Shown here piece after piece: positions 26,328 through 36,939 of a DNA stretch of 64,000 nt (positions are counted from its first letter, which is position 1; the number at the start of each line of letters is the position of its first letter). The notes beneath the pieces are model-generated. The model saw only the letters and a list, made by a program, of their open reading frames with translations. It was not told the DNA's origin and did not search any database. Source of the stretch: Thermoleophilaceae bacterium (GTDB lineage Bacteria; Actinomycetota; Thermoleophilia; Solirubrobacterales; Thermoleophilaceae); the NCBI GenBank assembly GCA_014534235.1, contig JACVRW010000003.1, positions 1 through 64,000 of the forward strand. The letters are read 5' to 3'. The position numbers were made by a program, and so were the translations under genes.

Positions 26328-26949
26328 CCCCCGTCGGGGACTCGATCACCCTCGTGCGCTCGAGCTTGGGCGCCGTGTCGGCGACGTGGTTCTCGAACAG
26401 CCGCACGCCGTCGCCGAGCAGGACGGGCACCAGGTGCAGGCGAACGTCGTCGAGCAGCCCGGCCTTCAGGTACTGCTGCGCGACGATCGCGCCGCCGCCG
26501 ACCCCGACGTCCTTGCCGCCGGCCGCGGCCCTCGCCTGCTCGAGCGCGGCCTCGATGCCGTCGGTGACGAAGGTAAACGTGGTCCCTCCCCGTTTCGGCA
26601 CCGGCTCGCGCGCATGGTGGGTCAGGACGAACACGGGATGGTGGAAGGGAGGGTCGTCGCCCCACCAGGCGTCGGCGTTCGGGTCGTCCTCCCAGGGGCC
26701 CTCGCCGCCGCTGAACATCCGCCTACCCATCACCGTGGCGAAGGTGTTGTCGAGCCACTCCTCCACCACCTCGGAGTCGACGTTCGTCTCGCCGCCGGAT
26801 TCCCCGTGGCGCTCGCGAAAGCCCTTCGTGGCGAAGGCCCACTCGTGGAGTAGCTCGCCGCCCTCACCCAGCGGCTCGTCGAGCGTCTGGTTCGGCCCCG
26901 CGACGAAGCCGTCGAGTGACACCGAGATATCGAAGACGACCTTGCCCAT
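26296..26949 (-). CDS. Dihydrofolate reductase / RibD C-terminal-like protein
   Basis: 217 residues beginning KVVFDISVSLDGFVAGPN, the usual opening of the RibD-C/DHFR-like family, followed by VMGRRMFSGGEGPW, TFTFVTDGIEAAL and DVGVGGGAIVAQQYLKAGLLDDVRLHLVPVLLG. These proteins bind NADPH; most have no proven substrate and are neither the folate reductase nor RibD. It converges on arsM with a 32-base overlap of coding sequence. Start ATG at 26949 is the first plausible one and lies 67 bases from the divergent epimerase gene. Confidence 0.85.
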   Translation of the reverse strand: MGKVVFDISVSLDGFVAGPNQTLDEPLGEGGELLHEWAFATKGFRERHGESGGETNVDSEVVEEWLDNTFATVMGRRMFSGGEGPWEDDPNADAWWGDDPPFHHPVFVLTHHAREPVPKRGGTTFTFVTDGIEAALEQARAAAGGKDVGVGGGAIVAQQYLKAGLLDDVRLHLVPVLLGDGVRLFENHVADTAPKLERTRVIESPTGVTHLEYRVVK

Positions 26950-27016
26950 CGTCCCTCCTCGTTCGTGATCGCGCGTTAAGACCGCGGCGGCCGGCGAGAA
27001 TCATCGTCGAGCGACC

Positions 27017-27994
27017 ATGAGGATTCTCGTCACGGGCAGCGCGGGTCATCTCGGCGAGGGACTCGTGCGCGTGCTCGCCGCCGACGGCTTCGACGTCGTC
27101 GGGCTCGACGTGCTCGACTGTCCGCATACCGCCGTTGTGGCCTCCATCACCGACCGCGCGGCGGTGCGGCGCTGCGTGGACGGCGTGGACGGGATCATCC
27201 ACGCCGCGACGCTCCACAAGCCGCACGTCGGCTCCCACAGCCGCCAGGCGTTCGTGGACACGAACGTCGCCGGCACGCTCAACCTGCTCGAGGCGGCCGC
27301 CCGGGAGGGGGTCGGCCGCTTTGTCTTCACGAGCACGACGAGCGCGTTCGGGCGCGCGCTCGAAAACCCGCCGGGCGCCCCGGCCGCCTGGATCACCGAG
27401 GACGTCCCGCCTGTGCCGAGGAACGTCTATGGGGTGACCAAGGCGGCAGCGGAGGACCTCTGCGAGCTCGTCCACCGCGAGCACGGCCTGCCGTGCCTCG
27501 TCCTTCGCACCTCCCGCTTCTTCCCCGAGGGCGATGACCGCGACGAGATCCGCGCGGCGTACGACGATCTCAACCTGAAGGTCAACGAGCTCCTCTACCG
27601 CAGGGTGGACCTCGCGGACGTGGTAGGCGCGCATCGGCTCGCGCTCGAACGCGCCCCCACGCTGGGGTTCGGACGCTACATCGTCAGCGCCACGACGCCG
27701 TTCACGCGCGACGACCTGGCCGAGCTGCGCGCGGATGCACCCGCGGTGGTGCGCCGGCACTTCCCAGACTACGAGGCCGTGTACGCGGAGCGCGGCTGGA
27801 CGATGTTGCCGAGCATCGACCGGGTCTACGTGAGCGCCCGGGCGCGCCGGGACCTGGGCTGGGAGCCGCGCTACGACTTCCGGAACGCGCTCGACCGCCT
27901 CAAGGCCGGCGAGGACCCGCGCAGCCCGCTCGCGGCGGAGGTGGGTCTGAAGGGCTATCACCCGGTCTCGAGCGGCCCGTATACGATCCGCTGA
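27017..27994 (+). CDS. NAD-dependent epimerase/dehydratase (extended SDR)
   Basis: 325 residues. The nucleotide motif is VTGSAGHLG (residues 5-13); the active site shows FTSTTS and Y-x3-K in NVYGVTKAAAEDL. The central part VLRTSRFFPEGDD and RRVDLADVVGAH follow the usual extended-SDR pattern of sugar-nucleotide epimerases and related reductases. Substrate unknown. The VOC gene follows after 14 bases on the same strand, so the two are probably cotranscribed. Confidence 0.87.
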   Translation: MRILVTGSAGHLGEGLVRVLAADGFDVVGLDVLDCPHTAVVASITDRAAVRRCVDGVDGIIHAATLHKPHVGSHSRQAFVDTNVAGTLNLLEAAAREGVGRFVFTSTTSAFGRALENPPGAPAAWITEDVPPVPRNVYGVTKAAAEDLCELVHREHGLPCLVLRTSRFFPEGDDRDEIRAAYDDLNLKVNELLYRRVDLADVVGAHRLALERAPTLGFGRYIVSATTPFTRDDLAELRADAPAVVRRHFPDYEAVYAERGWTMLPSIDRVYVSARARRDLGWEPRYDFRNALDRLKAGEDPRSPLAAEVGLKGYHPVSSGPYTIR

Positions 27995-28008
27995 CCGGAG
28001 GCCCCTCG

Positions 28009-28467
28009 GTGCAACTCGTCGACGGCGTCCACCACATCACGTTCCTCACCGAGGACATGGATCGCCTGCTCGCCTTCTACGTGCGCGTGTTCGATGCCGA
28101 GGTCACGCTCGACATGACCGAGGAGGGCGTGCGCCACGCGTTCCTGAAGATCGGCCCGGCGACCGTCCTCCACCCCTTTCAGATGCTCGAGGGCCCGGGA
28201 CCCCCACCGCCGTCGCCGATGTTCACCCGCGGCCGCCTGGACCACTTCGCGCTGCTGGCCCCCTCAGAGGAGGCCTTCTGGGAGATGCGCCGCCGAATCG
28301 AGGCGGAAGGGGCCGCCGACGGGGAGGTCCGCGACATGCGAAGCCTGTGGATCATGGGCTACTTCGACCCCGACGGCGCGGCGCACGAGGTGATCCTCCG
28401 GCGGCCCGGCTTCACCGACTCGGACATGCTCAAACGGGCCGAGTGGACGACCGTGGCGCTCGATTAG
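28009..28467 (+). CDS. VOC-family (glyoxalase/dioxygenase-like) protein
   Basis: 152 residues from a GTG preceded by CCGGAGG (27996-28002). The fold shows two beta-alpha-beta3 halves: VHHITFLTEDMDRLLAFYVRVF and RLDHFALLAPSEEAFWEMRRR. Candidate metal ligands are H11/H12 in the first half, H in DHFAL, and E in AAHEVILRRPG. VOC proteins include glyoxalases, extradiol dioxygenases and antibiotic-binding proteins; the exact reaction is open. It lies directly behind the epimerase. Confidence 0.8.
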   Translation: MQLVDGVHHITFLTEDMDRLLAFYVRVFDAEVTLDMTEEGVRHAFLKIGPATVLHPFQMLEGPGPPPPSPMFTRGRLDHFALLAPSEEAFWEMRRRIEAEGAADGEVRDMRSLWIMGYFDPDGAAHEVILRRPGFTDSDMLKRAEWTTVALD

Positions 28468-28497
28468 GTCTTCCCCCTCTCGCCGCTGCAGGTACGA

Positions 28498-28513
28498 CCC
28501 GGGAGCTCCCGGG
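28498..28513. repeat. 16-bp perfect palindrome between convergent genes
   Basis: CCCGGGAGCTCCCGGG is fully self-complementary with no spacer. It lies between the ends of the VOC (28467) and CapA-like (28568) genes. It could act as a symmetric protein site; a loopless palindrome makes a poor terminator. Confidence 0.5.
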
Positions 28514-28567
28514 AAGCGTCGGTGTGCCGCCCGGCCTGGTTCGAGCCGGGGAGGATGACGAGGCGAA

Positions 28568-29548
28568 CTACCCGGCTTGCAACACGTAGCGCTGCTCGCC
28601 CGTGCGCTCGACACGGGAGCCGAGATCTCGGCAGGCGTGCTCGAGCCGGGTATGCACCCAGTCGGCGTCCGCGCCCCGCGCCAGCTCGGTGTGGCAGAAC
28701 TCGAGCTTCAGCGCCACGAGCTCGAGCTCTGGCGTACCGGCGGGGCGCCACAGCGCGAGGATCCCGAGGTCGTTCCGCAGCTCGGGGTCGACGGCGTAGT
28801 CGTCCACGGCCCCACCGAGGTCGTACAGGACGGGGCCGCCGTCCCGGTACTCGATGCCGTGGAAGACGTGGGCGGAGTGCCCGGCGACGAGGTCGGCCCC
28901 CGCCGCCAGGAAATCGCCCGCGCGGGCGCGCTGCTCTCGTGCGGGGCGCACGGTCATGTTCGGCCCCCAGTGGGGGAACGCCACGACAAGCTCCGCCCGC
29001 TGACGCAGGCGGCCCAGCTCGTCGGCGATCCAGTCCGGCGTCCGCCGCGAGAGCGAGGCGTACGCGATGCCCGGCGAGCTGGACGTCGCCGCATACTCGC
29101 GCGGGTGGTCTGAGACTGCGAGCACCCCGAGCCGCCTTTCGCCCGCCTGGATCACCACGCCGCTGCGCGCGCCCGCTTCGTCGGCGCCGGCGCCCACGGC
29201 CTCGATCTCGGCACGCCTGAGGTGACCCAGGGTGTCGGTCAGCGCCTCGGGGCCGAAGTCGAGGGCGTGGTTGTTGGCCAGCCCGGCGACAGAGATCCCG
29301 GCCGCCAGCAGAGCGTGCACGGCCGTCGGCGGGGCCCGGAAGAAGAAGGGCTTGCCGGGTATCAGCCGAGTGCGTTCGCCGCGGTCTGATATCGAGCACT
29401 CGAGGTTGCAGATCACCGCGTCGCACTCGGCGAGCGCCTTCCGCACCTCGTCGGACCAGAGCTCCGCCGGCTCGACCTGGGAGAGCCTGTCCCCCACGAT
29501 CCGGCCGAGCATCACGTCTCCCAGCAGGCCGATCGTCGGCGTCGACAC
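28568..29548 (-). CDS. CapA-like metallophosphoesterase-fold protein
   Basis: 326 residues. It opens with IGLLGDVMLGRIVGDRL and continues with CDAVICNLECSIS, GISVAGLANNHALDFG and GADLVAGHSAHVFHGIEY: the GD, N-x-E, NNH and GH-x-H motifs of the CapA/PgsA family (calcineurin-like metal site). Characterised members take part in poly-gamma-glutamate capsule synthesis and export, but this copy has no membrane anchor, no signal peptide and no capBC neighbours, so it is probably a soluble metallophosphoesterase-like enzyme of unknown substrate. Confidence 0.85.
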   Translation of the reverse strand: MSTPTIGLLGDVMLGRIVGDRLSQVEPAELWSDEVRKALAECDAVICNLECSISDRGERTRLIPGKPFFFRAPPTAVHALLAAGISVAGLANNHALDFGPEALTDTLGHLRRAEIEAVGAGADEAGARSGVVIQAGERRLGVLAVSDHPREYAATSSSPGIAYASLSRRTPDWIADELGRLRQRAELVVAFPHWGPNMTVRPAREQRARAGDFLAAGADLVAGHSAHVFHGIEYRDGGPVLYDLGGAVDDYAVDPELRNDLGILALWRPAGTPELELVALKLEFCHTELARGADADWVHTRLEHACRDLGSRVERTGEQRYVLQAG

Positions 29549-29567
29549 GCCTGTAGCGGTACCCGCC

Positions 29568-29592
29568 CTGCGCGGGGCTACGCTCCGCGCAG
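29568..29592 (-). terminator. Hairpin after the slipin operon
   Basis: CTGCGCGG and CCGCGCAG form a perfect 8-bp stem with a 9-nt loop, 31 bases after the slipin stop. There is no T tract. It separates the slipin-NfeD operon from the CapA-like gene. Confidence 0.4.
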
Positions 29593-29622
29593 CGTCTCTG
29601 GCGTCGCCGCGGGCGTCGCGAG

Positions 29623-30603
29623 CTACGTCTCGTCTGGGTGGCCGAGCGGCTCGGCGGGTTCGCCGCGGCCGAGGGCCTCGGGCTCGGTGCGCTCCCCGCG
29701 GCGCAGGGGCTCGGGCTCCGTGCGCTCCGGACCACCGAGCGGCTCGGGGTCGGGCACCGGGAGGTCACGCGGCGCCTCCCGCGCGGTCCCGAGTCGCTCC
29801 GGCTCCGGGCGGCGCTCGGGCTCGCGGCGCCTCGGGCGCTCACCGCCGCCGTCACCGGCCTCCATCAGCGGCCGGAGGAGATCGGTGGGCACGGGCAGCA
29901 CGATCGTCGACGACTGGTTCGACGAGACCTCGAGCAGCGTCTGGAGGTAGCGCAGCTGGAGCGCGGCGGGATTCCCGCTGATGATCTCCGCCGCATCGAA
30001 CAGGCGCTCGGCGGCCTGGTACTCGCCCTCGGCGTTGATGATCTTGGCTCGGCGCTCGCGCTCGGCCTCGGCCTGCCTCGCCATGGCCCGCTGCATCCCG
30101 CTTGGGATTCCGACGTCCTTGATCTCGACGGTCGTCACCTTCACGCCCCATGGGTCGGTCTGCTCGTCGATGATCTGCTGGAGGCTCTCGTTCAGCCGTT
30201 CCCGCTCGGAGAGCAGCATGTCCAGGTCCGCCTTGCCGAGCACCGAGCGGAGCGTCGTCTGGGCGATCTGCGAGGTCGCCGCTCGGTAGCGCTCGACCTC
30301 GACGACCGACTTGACCGGGTCGACGACGCGGAAGTACGTGACCGCGTTGACCTTCGCGGGCACGTTGTCGCGGGTGATCAGGTCCTGAGGCGGGATGTCG
30401 AATGTAATCGTCCGCAGGTCGACTCGGACCATGCGATCGATGATCGGGATCAGGAGGACGATGCCGGGTCCCTTGCCGCCGATGAGGCGGCCGAGGCGGA
30501 ACACCACGGCGCGCTCGTATTCCCGCAGGACCCGTATCGAGGCACCGGCGACCGCCAGGACGACCGCGAGGACGATGACGACTGCGACCACTACGGCGGT
30601 CAT
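29623..30603 (-). CDS. Slipin (SPFH/stomatin-family membrane protein) with charged repeat tail
   Basis: 326 residues. A single N-terminal membrane helix (residues 3-22) is followed by the SPFH domain: [36 protein letters not shown] and [20 protein letters not shown], then a helical coiled-coil part ([20 protein letters not shown]). Slipins form large rings on the cytoplasmic membrane and work with NfeD proteins and site-specific proteases in membrane quality control. Residues about 255-326 are an Arg/Pro/Glu/Gly tail with several EPLG/EALG-type repeats, which is unusual. The ATG overlaps the NfeD stop by four bases. Confidence 0.9.
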   Translation of the reverse strand: MTAVVVAVVIVLAVVLAVAGASIRVLREYERAVVFRLGRLIGGKGPGIVLLIPIIDRMVRVDLRTITFDIPPQDLITRDNVPAKVNAVTYFRVVDPVKSVVEVERYRAATSQIAQTTLRSVLGKADLDMLLSERERLNESLQQIIDEQTDPWGVKVTTVEIKDVGIPSGMQRAMARQAEAERERRAKIINAEGEYQAAERLFDAAEIISGNPAALQLRYLQTLLEVSSNQSSTIVLPVPTDLLRPLMEAGDGGGERPRRREPERRPEPERLGTAREAPRDLPVPDPEPLGGPERTEPEPLRRGERTEPEALGRGEPAEPLGHPDET

Positions 30604-31052
30604 GACTCGAGCTCCCACTCCTCCGCGCGCCGGACGGACAGCGTCAGCCCGTTCACGCGTTCGACGACGACATGTTCCCCCACGCGAAGCGTGAGGCCCT
30701 CCTCCTCCCAGCAGGGACGCGCCCGCCAGAGCGCTCCGTCCACCTGGATCTGGCCCACGGGCGTCAGCGGCCGGCGCACGACGCCGATGTGCCCGACGAG
30801 CGCCTCGGCGCCGGTCCGGGCCCGGGCACGCGCCAGCGGCAGGGACGCGCGCACGGCGTACAGGAGCAGCGCCCCCGCACCGAGCCCGATCATCACCGTT
30901 ACCGCCAGGATGAGCGCAAGCCCCCCGCCCGCGGCGTCCACCGCGATGGCGGCGCCGGTCACGAGCGCCGCGACCCCGGCCACCCCGAGGGCGCCGAACG
31001 ACGGCAGGTGCGCTTCGGCGACCAGCAGGACGGCGCCGAGCACCAGCAGCAC
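30600..31052 (-). CDS. NfeD-like membrane protein
   Basis: 150 residues from GTG 31052, with three or four hydrophobic segments ([58 protein letters not shown]) and a C-terminal OB-fold (about 85-145, [20 protein letters not shown] to [11 protein letters not shown]). This is the short NfeD form that pairs with slipin. The true start is probably the CTG at 31070-31068: the perfect AAGGAGG at 31083-31077 is correctly spaced only for it, and it adds the residues VTLGI that complete the first helix. The stop overlaps the slipin start (ATGA). Confidence 0.85.
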   Translation of the reverse strand: MLLVLGAVLLVAEAHLPSFGALGVAGVAALVTGAAIAVDAAGGGLALILAVTVMIGLGAGALLLYAVRASLPLARARARTGAEALVGHIGVVRRPLTPVGQIQVDGALWRARPCWEEEGLTLRVGEHVVVERVNGLTLSVRRAEEWELES

Positions 31053-31175
31053 AATGCCGAGAGTGACCAGGGAAACCTCCTTCCAAGTTGATCGTAGCGG
31101 GCACGGAGCGCCGGCCGCTCGCCTTTCCCGGCGTCCGCGCCAGCGTTCGGGGGCGGCGATCGCCCACCCTCGACC

Positions 31176-31538
31176 CTACGGTGCCTGCCCCGCCGCCCGC
31201 CTCGCCTCCGCCTCGTAGCGGTTTCGCCGGTAGGCGCTTCGGTCGCGGGCGAACGTCGATGGCCGCAGGTATGACAGCCATACACGGAGCGGGCGGTGCT
31301 GCAGCTGCCAGACATGGCAGAGCTCGTGGACGATCAACTGCTCGTCGAGCACCGGTCGCTTGAGGAGGATGAGGTGGCGCGTCGCGTACCCGCGAAAGCG
31401 GCGGAACCCGGGTAGACGGAAGAGCCGGGGAACGACCAGGACCCGCACACCCTCCAGGCGCACCGGCGTCGGGTAGAGCGCCAAAGCGTCGAGCCGCGCC
31501 TTCGCCCGCTCCAGGACCTCCCGCTCGGCCCGCGTCAC
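31176..31538 (-). CDS. Small zinc-metallopeptidase-like protein (HExxH)
   Basis: 120 residues. The zinc motif HELCHVWQ (residues 71-78) carries H, E, H; the region [28 protein letters not shown] resembles the short SprT/Wss1-like and DUF4157-like peptidases. The third ligand is not certain; a conserved Glu in YEAEARR near the end is a candidate. The first half is a beta-rich N-terminal segment ([17 protein letters not shown]). It overlaps the end of the RNase H gene by four bases (31535-31538), so the three upstream genes form one operon. Substrate unknown. Confidence 0.7.
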   Translation of the reverse strand: MTRAEREVLERAKARLDALALYPTPVRLEGVRVLVVPRLFRLPGFRRFRGYATRHLILLKRPVLDEQLIVHELCHVWQLQHRPLRVWLSYLRPSTFARDRSAYRRNRYEAEARRAAGQAP

Positions 31539-31939
31539 GTGAGCGCCTCGTTGAGCGCCTCGTTGACGAGCTCGTCCGCCCGCGCATTCTGCTCGCGCCG
31601 GACGGCGCGGACGGTCCAGCGGTCGAACTCCCGGAGGGCGCCCATGGCCTCGGCGAACAGCGGCCTGAGGCCTCCGTGCTTCACCTTGTACTCGCCGCCG
31701 ATCTGGCGCGCCACGAGCTCGGAGTCGTTCACCACCTGCACCTCGCTCGCGCCGAGCTCACGCGCCAGCTCCAGCCCGAGCAGCAGCGCGCGGTACTCGG
31801 CGACGTTGTTCGTGGCCTCGCCGATGTAGACGCTCCGCTCCGCGAGCGGTTCGCCCGCCGGGGTGGTGGCCACCGCGGCGATCGCGGCGGGGCCGGGGTT
31901 GCCGCGCGCCCCGCCGTCGACGTTGACGACGACCTTCAC
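31535..31939 (-). CDS. Ribonuclease H-like domain protein (RNase HI family)
   Basis: 134 residues. The acidic active site is complete: D8 in [16 protein letters not shown] in [17 protein letters not shown] in [11 protein letters not shown], and D in [12 protein letters not shown]. This is the compact prokaryotic RNase HI form seen in actinobacteria, which removes RNA from RNA:DNA hybrids. The GTG start at 31939 overlaps the stop of the upstream zinc-ribbon gene (GTGA). Unlike many actinobacterial copies it lacks a fused CobC-type phosphatase domain. RNase HII is encoded separately at 52109-52939. Confidence 0.85.
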   Translation of the reverse strand: MKVVVNVDGGARGNPGPAAIAAVATTPAGEPLAERSVYIGEATNNVAEYRALLLGLELARELGASEVQVVNDSELVARQIGGEYKVKHGGLRPLFAEAMGALREFDRWTVRAVRREQNARADELVNEALNEALT

Positions 31940-32700
31940 TCGCTGGAGGTGACGCGACCCTCGGCGTCGAGCACGGCGTTCCAGTCCCCCGCTTCGCCGG
32001 CGAGCTCGCCCAGCTCGTCGCCCTTGGCGAGCATCGCGACCGGATCGTCCTCGTCGCCGAGATCGATCCGGAACCGGTACCAGGAGAGCTCCCAAGCAAC
32101 GACAAGCGAAACCTCGCTCGACGCGCCGGCGTCGGGCCGGATGCTGACCCAAGGACGACCCAGCGTGCGGGCCAGGCCGGCGATCGTCCGCTGGTGATCC
32201 GAGCCGTTGAAGAGGTCGATCGCTCGCTCGACCTTTCCGGCGTCCGTCGTCGGCACCGCCCGCACGTGGCGAGGGTCCTTCGGTCGGGGACGCGGACGTT
32301 CACGCGGCGGCGGGGCGGGCTGAGGGGTCTCCTCGAGGGCCTCGAGGCCGTAGCGAGTGCCGTACATCGCCCCGTGCTCCGCAAGGTCCGCCTGATCGGC
32401 GGACGGGGAAGCGCCCGCCGACCGGCTCGGCGGCTGCGACGGCTCGGCGGGGCGTCGGCGCCGGAGCCGGCCGAGGACGCCGCGCCGCGGCTCGGCGCGC
32501 GGCATCCGCTCGGGCATCTTCTTGGCCAACGACTCGCGGATCCAGCCGTGGTGCTCGGCACGGAGGTAGCAAAGGTCGCACACCTGGTAGCGCTGACCGC
32601 CGGGGGCCACGTATGGCTCGGTGCGCTCGCCCTTCAGGATTGTGCGGCCGCACACGTCGCAGCTCACGACGTCGTGGACCGGCCGGAGCTCCTTCTTCAC
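31936..32700 (-). CDS. Zinc-ribbon protein of unknown function
   Basis: 254 residues. The N-terminal 50 residues hold two Cys pairs (VVSCDVCGRTILKGE and YQVCDLCYLRAEHH), forming one treble-clef-like zinc site. A Pro/Arg-rich linker (about 65-150) follows, and then a folded C-terminal part (GKVERAIDLFNGSDHQRTIAGLARTLGRPWVS). The second half resembles small helical domains seen in actinobacterial single-strand-binding or translation-associated proteins, but I do not recognise it. It is first in the operon with the RNase H and HExxH genes, 27 bases downstream of EF-G2. Confidence 0.7.
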   Translation of the reverse strand: MKKELRPVHDVVSCDVCGRTILKGERTEPYVAPGGQRYQVCDLCYLRAEHHGWIRESLAKKMPERMPRAEPRRGVLGRLRRRRPAEPSQPPSRSAGASPSADQADLAEHGAMYGTRYGLEALEETPQPAPPPRERPRPRPKDPRHVRAVPTTDAGKVERAIDLFNGSDHQRTIAGLARTLGRPWVSIRPDAGASSEVSLVVAWELSWYRFRIDLGDEDDPVAMLAKGDELGELAGEAGDWNAVLDAEGRVTSSE

Positions 32701-32727
32701 GGGGCCCGATGATAGGGAGGGCGCGGG

Positions 32728-34800
<2,073 letters not shown>

Positions 34801-34855
34801 TCGTCTCCTTCCCCTCGATCTCGACTCGACGGCCCAGACTACTCGGCCAGCTCCG

Positions 34856-35647
34856 CTACTCGGCCTCCGCGCCCCAGTCGCCGAGGAGCCCGGACCTCAG
34901 CCTTAGCACCGCCTTCGTGTGCAGCTGCGACACGCGGGACTCGGTCACCCCCAGAACGTCGCCGATCTCGCGCAGGGTCAGGTTCTCGTAGTAGTACAGG
35001 GCAACGACGAGCTTTTCCCGCTCGGGGAGGCGCGCGATCGCCCCCGCGAGGCGGTCCTTCATCTCGGTCGTGTCCACCTGGGCCGCGGGGTCGACGGCCC
35101 GCGGATCCTGGATCGTGTCGAGGAGGCTGACCTGGTCGCCGGACGCGTCCGAGACCGTCCAGAGCTCGTCCAGGGCGATCACGGACGAGCTCGAGATGCG
35201 AGCGAGCAACTCCTGGAACTCCTCGACCGAGATCTCGAGCGCGTCGGCGATCTCCCGGTCGCCCGGAGCCCGGTGCAGCTGATGCTCGAGCTTGGCGTTC
35301 ACCTTCTCGATCTCCCGGGCCTTCAAGCGCACGGAACGAGGCACCCAGTCGAGCGAGCGGAGCTCGTCGATGATGGAGCCCTTGATGCGGGTCATGGCGA
35401 ACGTCTCGAACTTGATCTCCCGGTGCGGCTCGAAGCGCTCGATCGCGGAGATCAGCCCGAGCAACCCGTAGGAGATGAGGTCCGCTTCCTCGACGTGGGA
35501 GGGCAGCCCGCTCGACATGCGGCCCGCCACGTACTTCACCAGTGGCGCGTACGCGAGTACGAGCCGCTCGCGCGCCTTCTCGTCCCGCTCATGCTTGTAG
35601 CGCCTCCAGAGATCGTTGAGCTCGATCGCCTTGGGATTCCGTTCCAC
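34856..35647 (-). CDS. whiG: RNA polymerase sigma factor, WhiG/FliA (sigma-28) family
   Basis: 263 residues from a GTG. Region 2 shows LVLAYAPLVKYVAGRMSSGLP and EEADLISYGLLGLISAIERF followed by the DNA-melting FETFAMTRIKGSIIDELR. Region 3 has VNAKLEHQLHRAPGDREIA, and region 4 LTLREIGDVLGVTESRVSQLHTKAVLR. Sigma-28 factors control motility in flagellated bacteria and sporulation (WhiG) in Streptomyces. No flagellar or sporulation gene is seen nearby, so the regulon is open. It starts 9 bases after the end of the recombinase gene. Confidence 0.9.
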   Translation of the reverse strand: MERNPKAIELNDLWRRYKHERDEKARERLVLAYAPLVKYVAGRMSSGLPSHVEEADLISYGLLGLISAIERFEPHREIKFETFAMTRIKGSIIDELRSLDWVPRSVRLKAREIEKVNAKLEHQLHRAPGDREIADALEISVEEFQELLARISSSSVIALDELWTVSDASGDQVSLLDTIQDPRAVDPAAQVDTTEMKDRLAGAIARLPEREKLVVALYYYENLTLREIGDVLGVTESRVSQLHTKAVLRLRSGLLGDWGAEAE

Positions 35648-35656
35648 AGGCCTTTG

Positions 35657-36583
35657 TCATGCGCGGGGATGCGAGCGCGTGTACGCCCGCTTGAGGCGCC
35701 CCGACTCTACCCGAGTGTAGGTCTGGGTCGTGCTTATCGAGGCGTGGCCCAGGAGCTCCTGGATCGCCCGCAGGTCGGCGCCGCCTTCGAGGAGATGGGT
35801 GGCGAACGAATGGCGAAGGGTATGTGGTGAGATTCCGGCCCGGCGGGCCTGCAGCCTGAGCCGCCGCCGCAAGTCGGAGGTCGACAGTCGCCTGCCGCTC
35901 TTCGACAGGAAGAGGGCCCTGTCGGCCCCCGTGTCGAGCGCGGGGCGACCCCGCGTGAGATAGCGGTCGAGCGCTCTCCAGGCGTGCTCCCCGACCGGGA
36001 CAACCCGCGTACGGCCCCCCTTCCCCTCCACCCTGACCTCCTCTGCGTCGGGGTCCGCGCTGCCGAGATCGAGCCCTACGAGCTCCTCGGCCCGCAACCC
36101 GGCCGCGTACGCGAGCTCGAGCATCGCGCGGTCGCGAAGGTCGAGCGGCGACGAGCCCGGGATGCGCTCGAGGAGCGCCGCCACCTCCGCCGACTTCAGC
36201 ACGCGCGGCAAGTAGGAGTCCTTCTTGGGCGTTGCCACGAGGTCGGCCGGGTTCGCCTCGAGCTCGCCCCGCTCGACGAGCTGCCGGTAGAAGGTACGGA
36301 CCGCGGCGAGCTTTCGCGCCACGGTGGATTTCGCCGCCCCGCGCTCCGAGACGGAGCCGGCGAACAGCCGTAGCTGCCGGTGCGTCAGCTCGGCCGGCGC
36401 GAGATCCCGCCGGGCCGCCCAGCCGGCGAGCTGCGCGAGGTCGACGCCGTAGGCGCGGCGCGTCTTCGCCGCCATTCCGCCGGCGGACAGCCACTCGTCG
36501 AAGCGGGCCAAGGCGTCGTTCCAACTAGCCTCTACGGCGGTGGGTGTGTTCTTCGTCAACACCGAGGACGGCCGCGTGGCCAC
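35657..36583 (-). CDS. xerC: Tyrosine recombinase, XerC/XerD type
   Basis: 308 residues. The N-terminal SAM-like DNA-binding domain spans about 18-110, and the catalytic domain shows the R-K-H-R-H-Y set: R in [15 protein letters not shown] in [11 protein letters not shown] and R in [16 protein letters not shown] in LGHASIS and nucleophile Y in [11 protein letters not shown]. Xer recombinases resolve chromosome dimers at dif. It is followed by the sigma factor gene, a common actinobacterial arrangement. The annotated start overlaps the divergent 90-residue gene by 44 bases; in-frame GTG or TTG codons near 36560-36555 would reduce this. Confidence 0.9.
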   Translation of the reverse strand: MATRPSSVLTKNTPTAVEASWNDALARFDEWLSAGGMAAKTRRAYGVDLAQLAGWAARRDLAPAELTHRQLRLFAGSVSERGAAKSTVARKLAAVRTFYRQLVERGELEANPADLVATPKKDSYLPRVLKSAEVAALLERIPGSSPLDLRDRAMLELAYAAGLRAEELVGLDLGSADPDAEEVRVEGKGGRTRVVPVGEHAWRALDRYLTRGRPALDTGADRALFLSKSGRRLSTSDLRRRLRLQARRAGISPHTLRHSFATHLLEGGADLRAIQELLGHASISTTQTYTRVESGRLKRAYTRSHPRA

Positions 36584-36812
36584 ACTGGGTCAGCTGGCCG
36601 ACGCCGGGCTGCTGGACGACCGCGAGCGGCCAGACAGGCCATGGCATCCGATCCAGGGGCCGAGCGACGCCTCGACGATGTGGTACGCGGTCCTGCGAAA
36701 GCGCGAGCGGGGGGTCTTCATCGGCACGCTCTGCATTCGACACACCGGCCGTCAGACCCTCTTGGAGGAGCGTGGCTGGCAGGAGGTCCCGGTCGGGCGG
36801 ATCGGCGTCTGA
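36540..36812 (+). CDS. 90-residue conserved-looking protein of unknown function
   Basis: It begins at GTG 36540. Third codon positions are strongly G/C, which supports real coding even though the 5' end overlaps the XerC start on the other strand. The product has mixed alpha/beta character ([21 protein letters not shown], then [20 protein letters not shown]). No family recognised. Its stop lies within an 18-bp tandem repeat (36811-36846). Confidence 0.6.
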   Translation: MGVFFVNTEDGRVATLGQLADAGLLDDRERPDRPWHPIQGPSDASTMWYAVLRKRERGVFIGTLCIRHTGRQTLLEERGWQEVPVGRIGV

Positions 36813-36846
36813 GGCGACTCGGCGATCCGAGGCGACTCGGCGATCC
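36811..36846. repeat. Two perfect 18-bp tandem repeats over a stop codon
   Basis: GAGGCGACTCGGCGATCC occurs twice head to tail. The first copy contains the last two bases of the TGA stop of the 90-residue gene. It is short enough for slippage. Confidence 0.85.
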
Positions 36847-36939
36847 GGCGCGCATTGTCATTCCAGGGTTCTCCTACGACCCTTAATCGACACAGCGGCG
36901 CCGGCGAGACGGACCACGCCGGGCGGGGGCCCGCAGCCT

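Noticed and set aside
28568..29548. A capsule (poly-gamma-glutamate) biosynthesis locus
   Set aside because: Only a CapA-like protein is present; capB, capC and a membrane anchor are absent.
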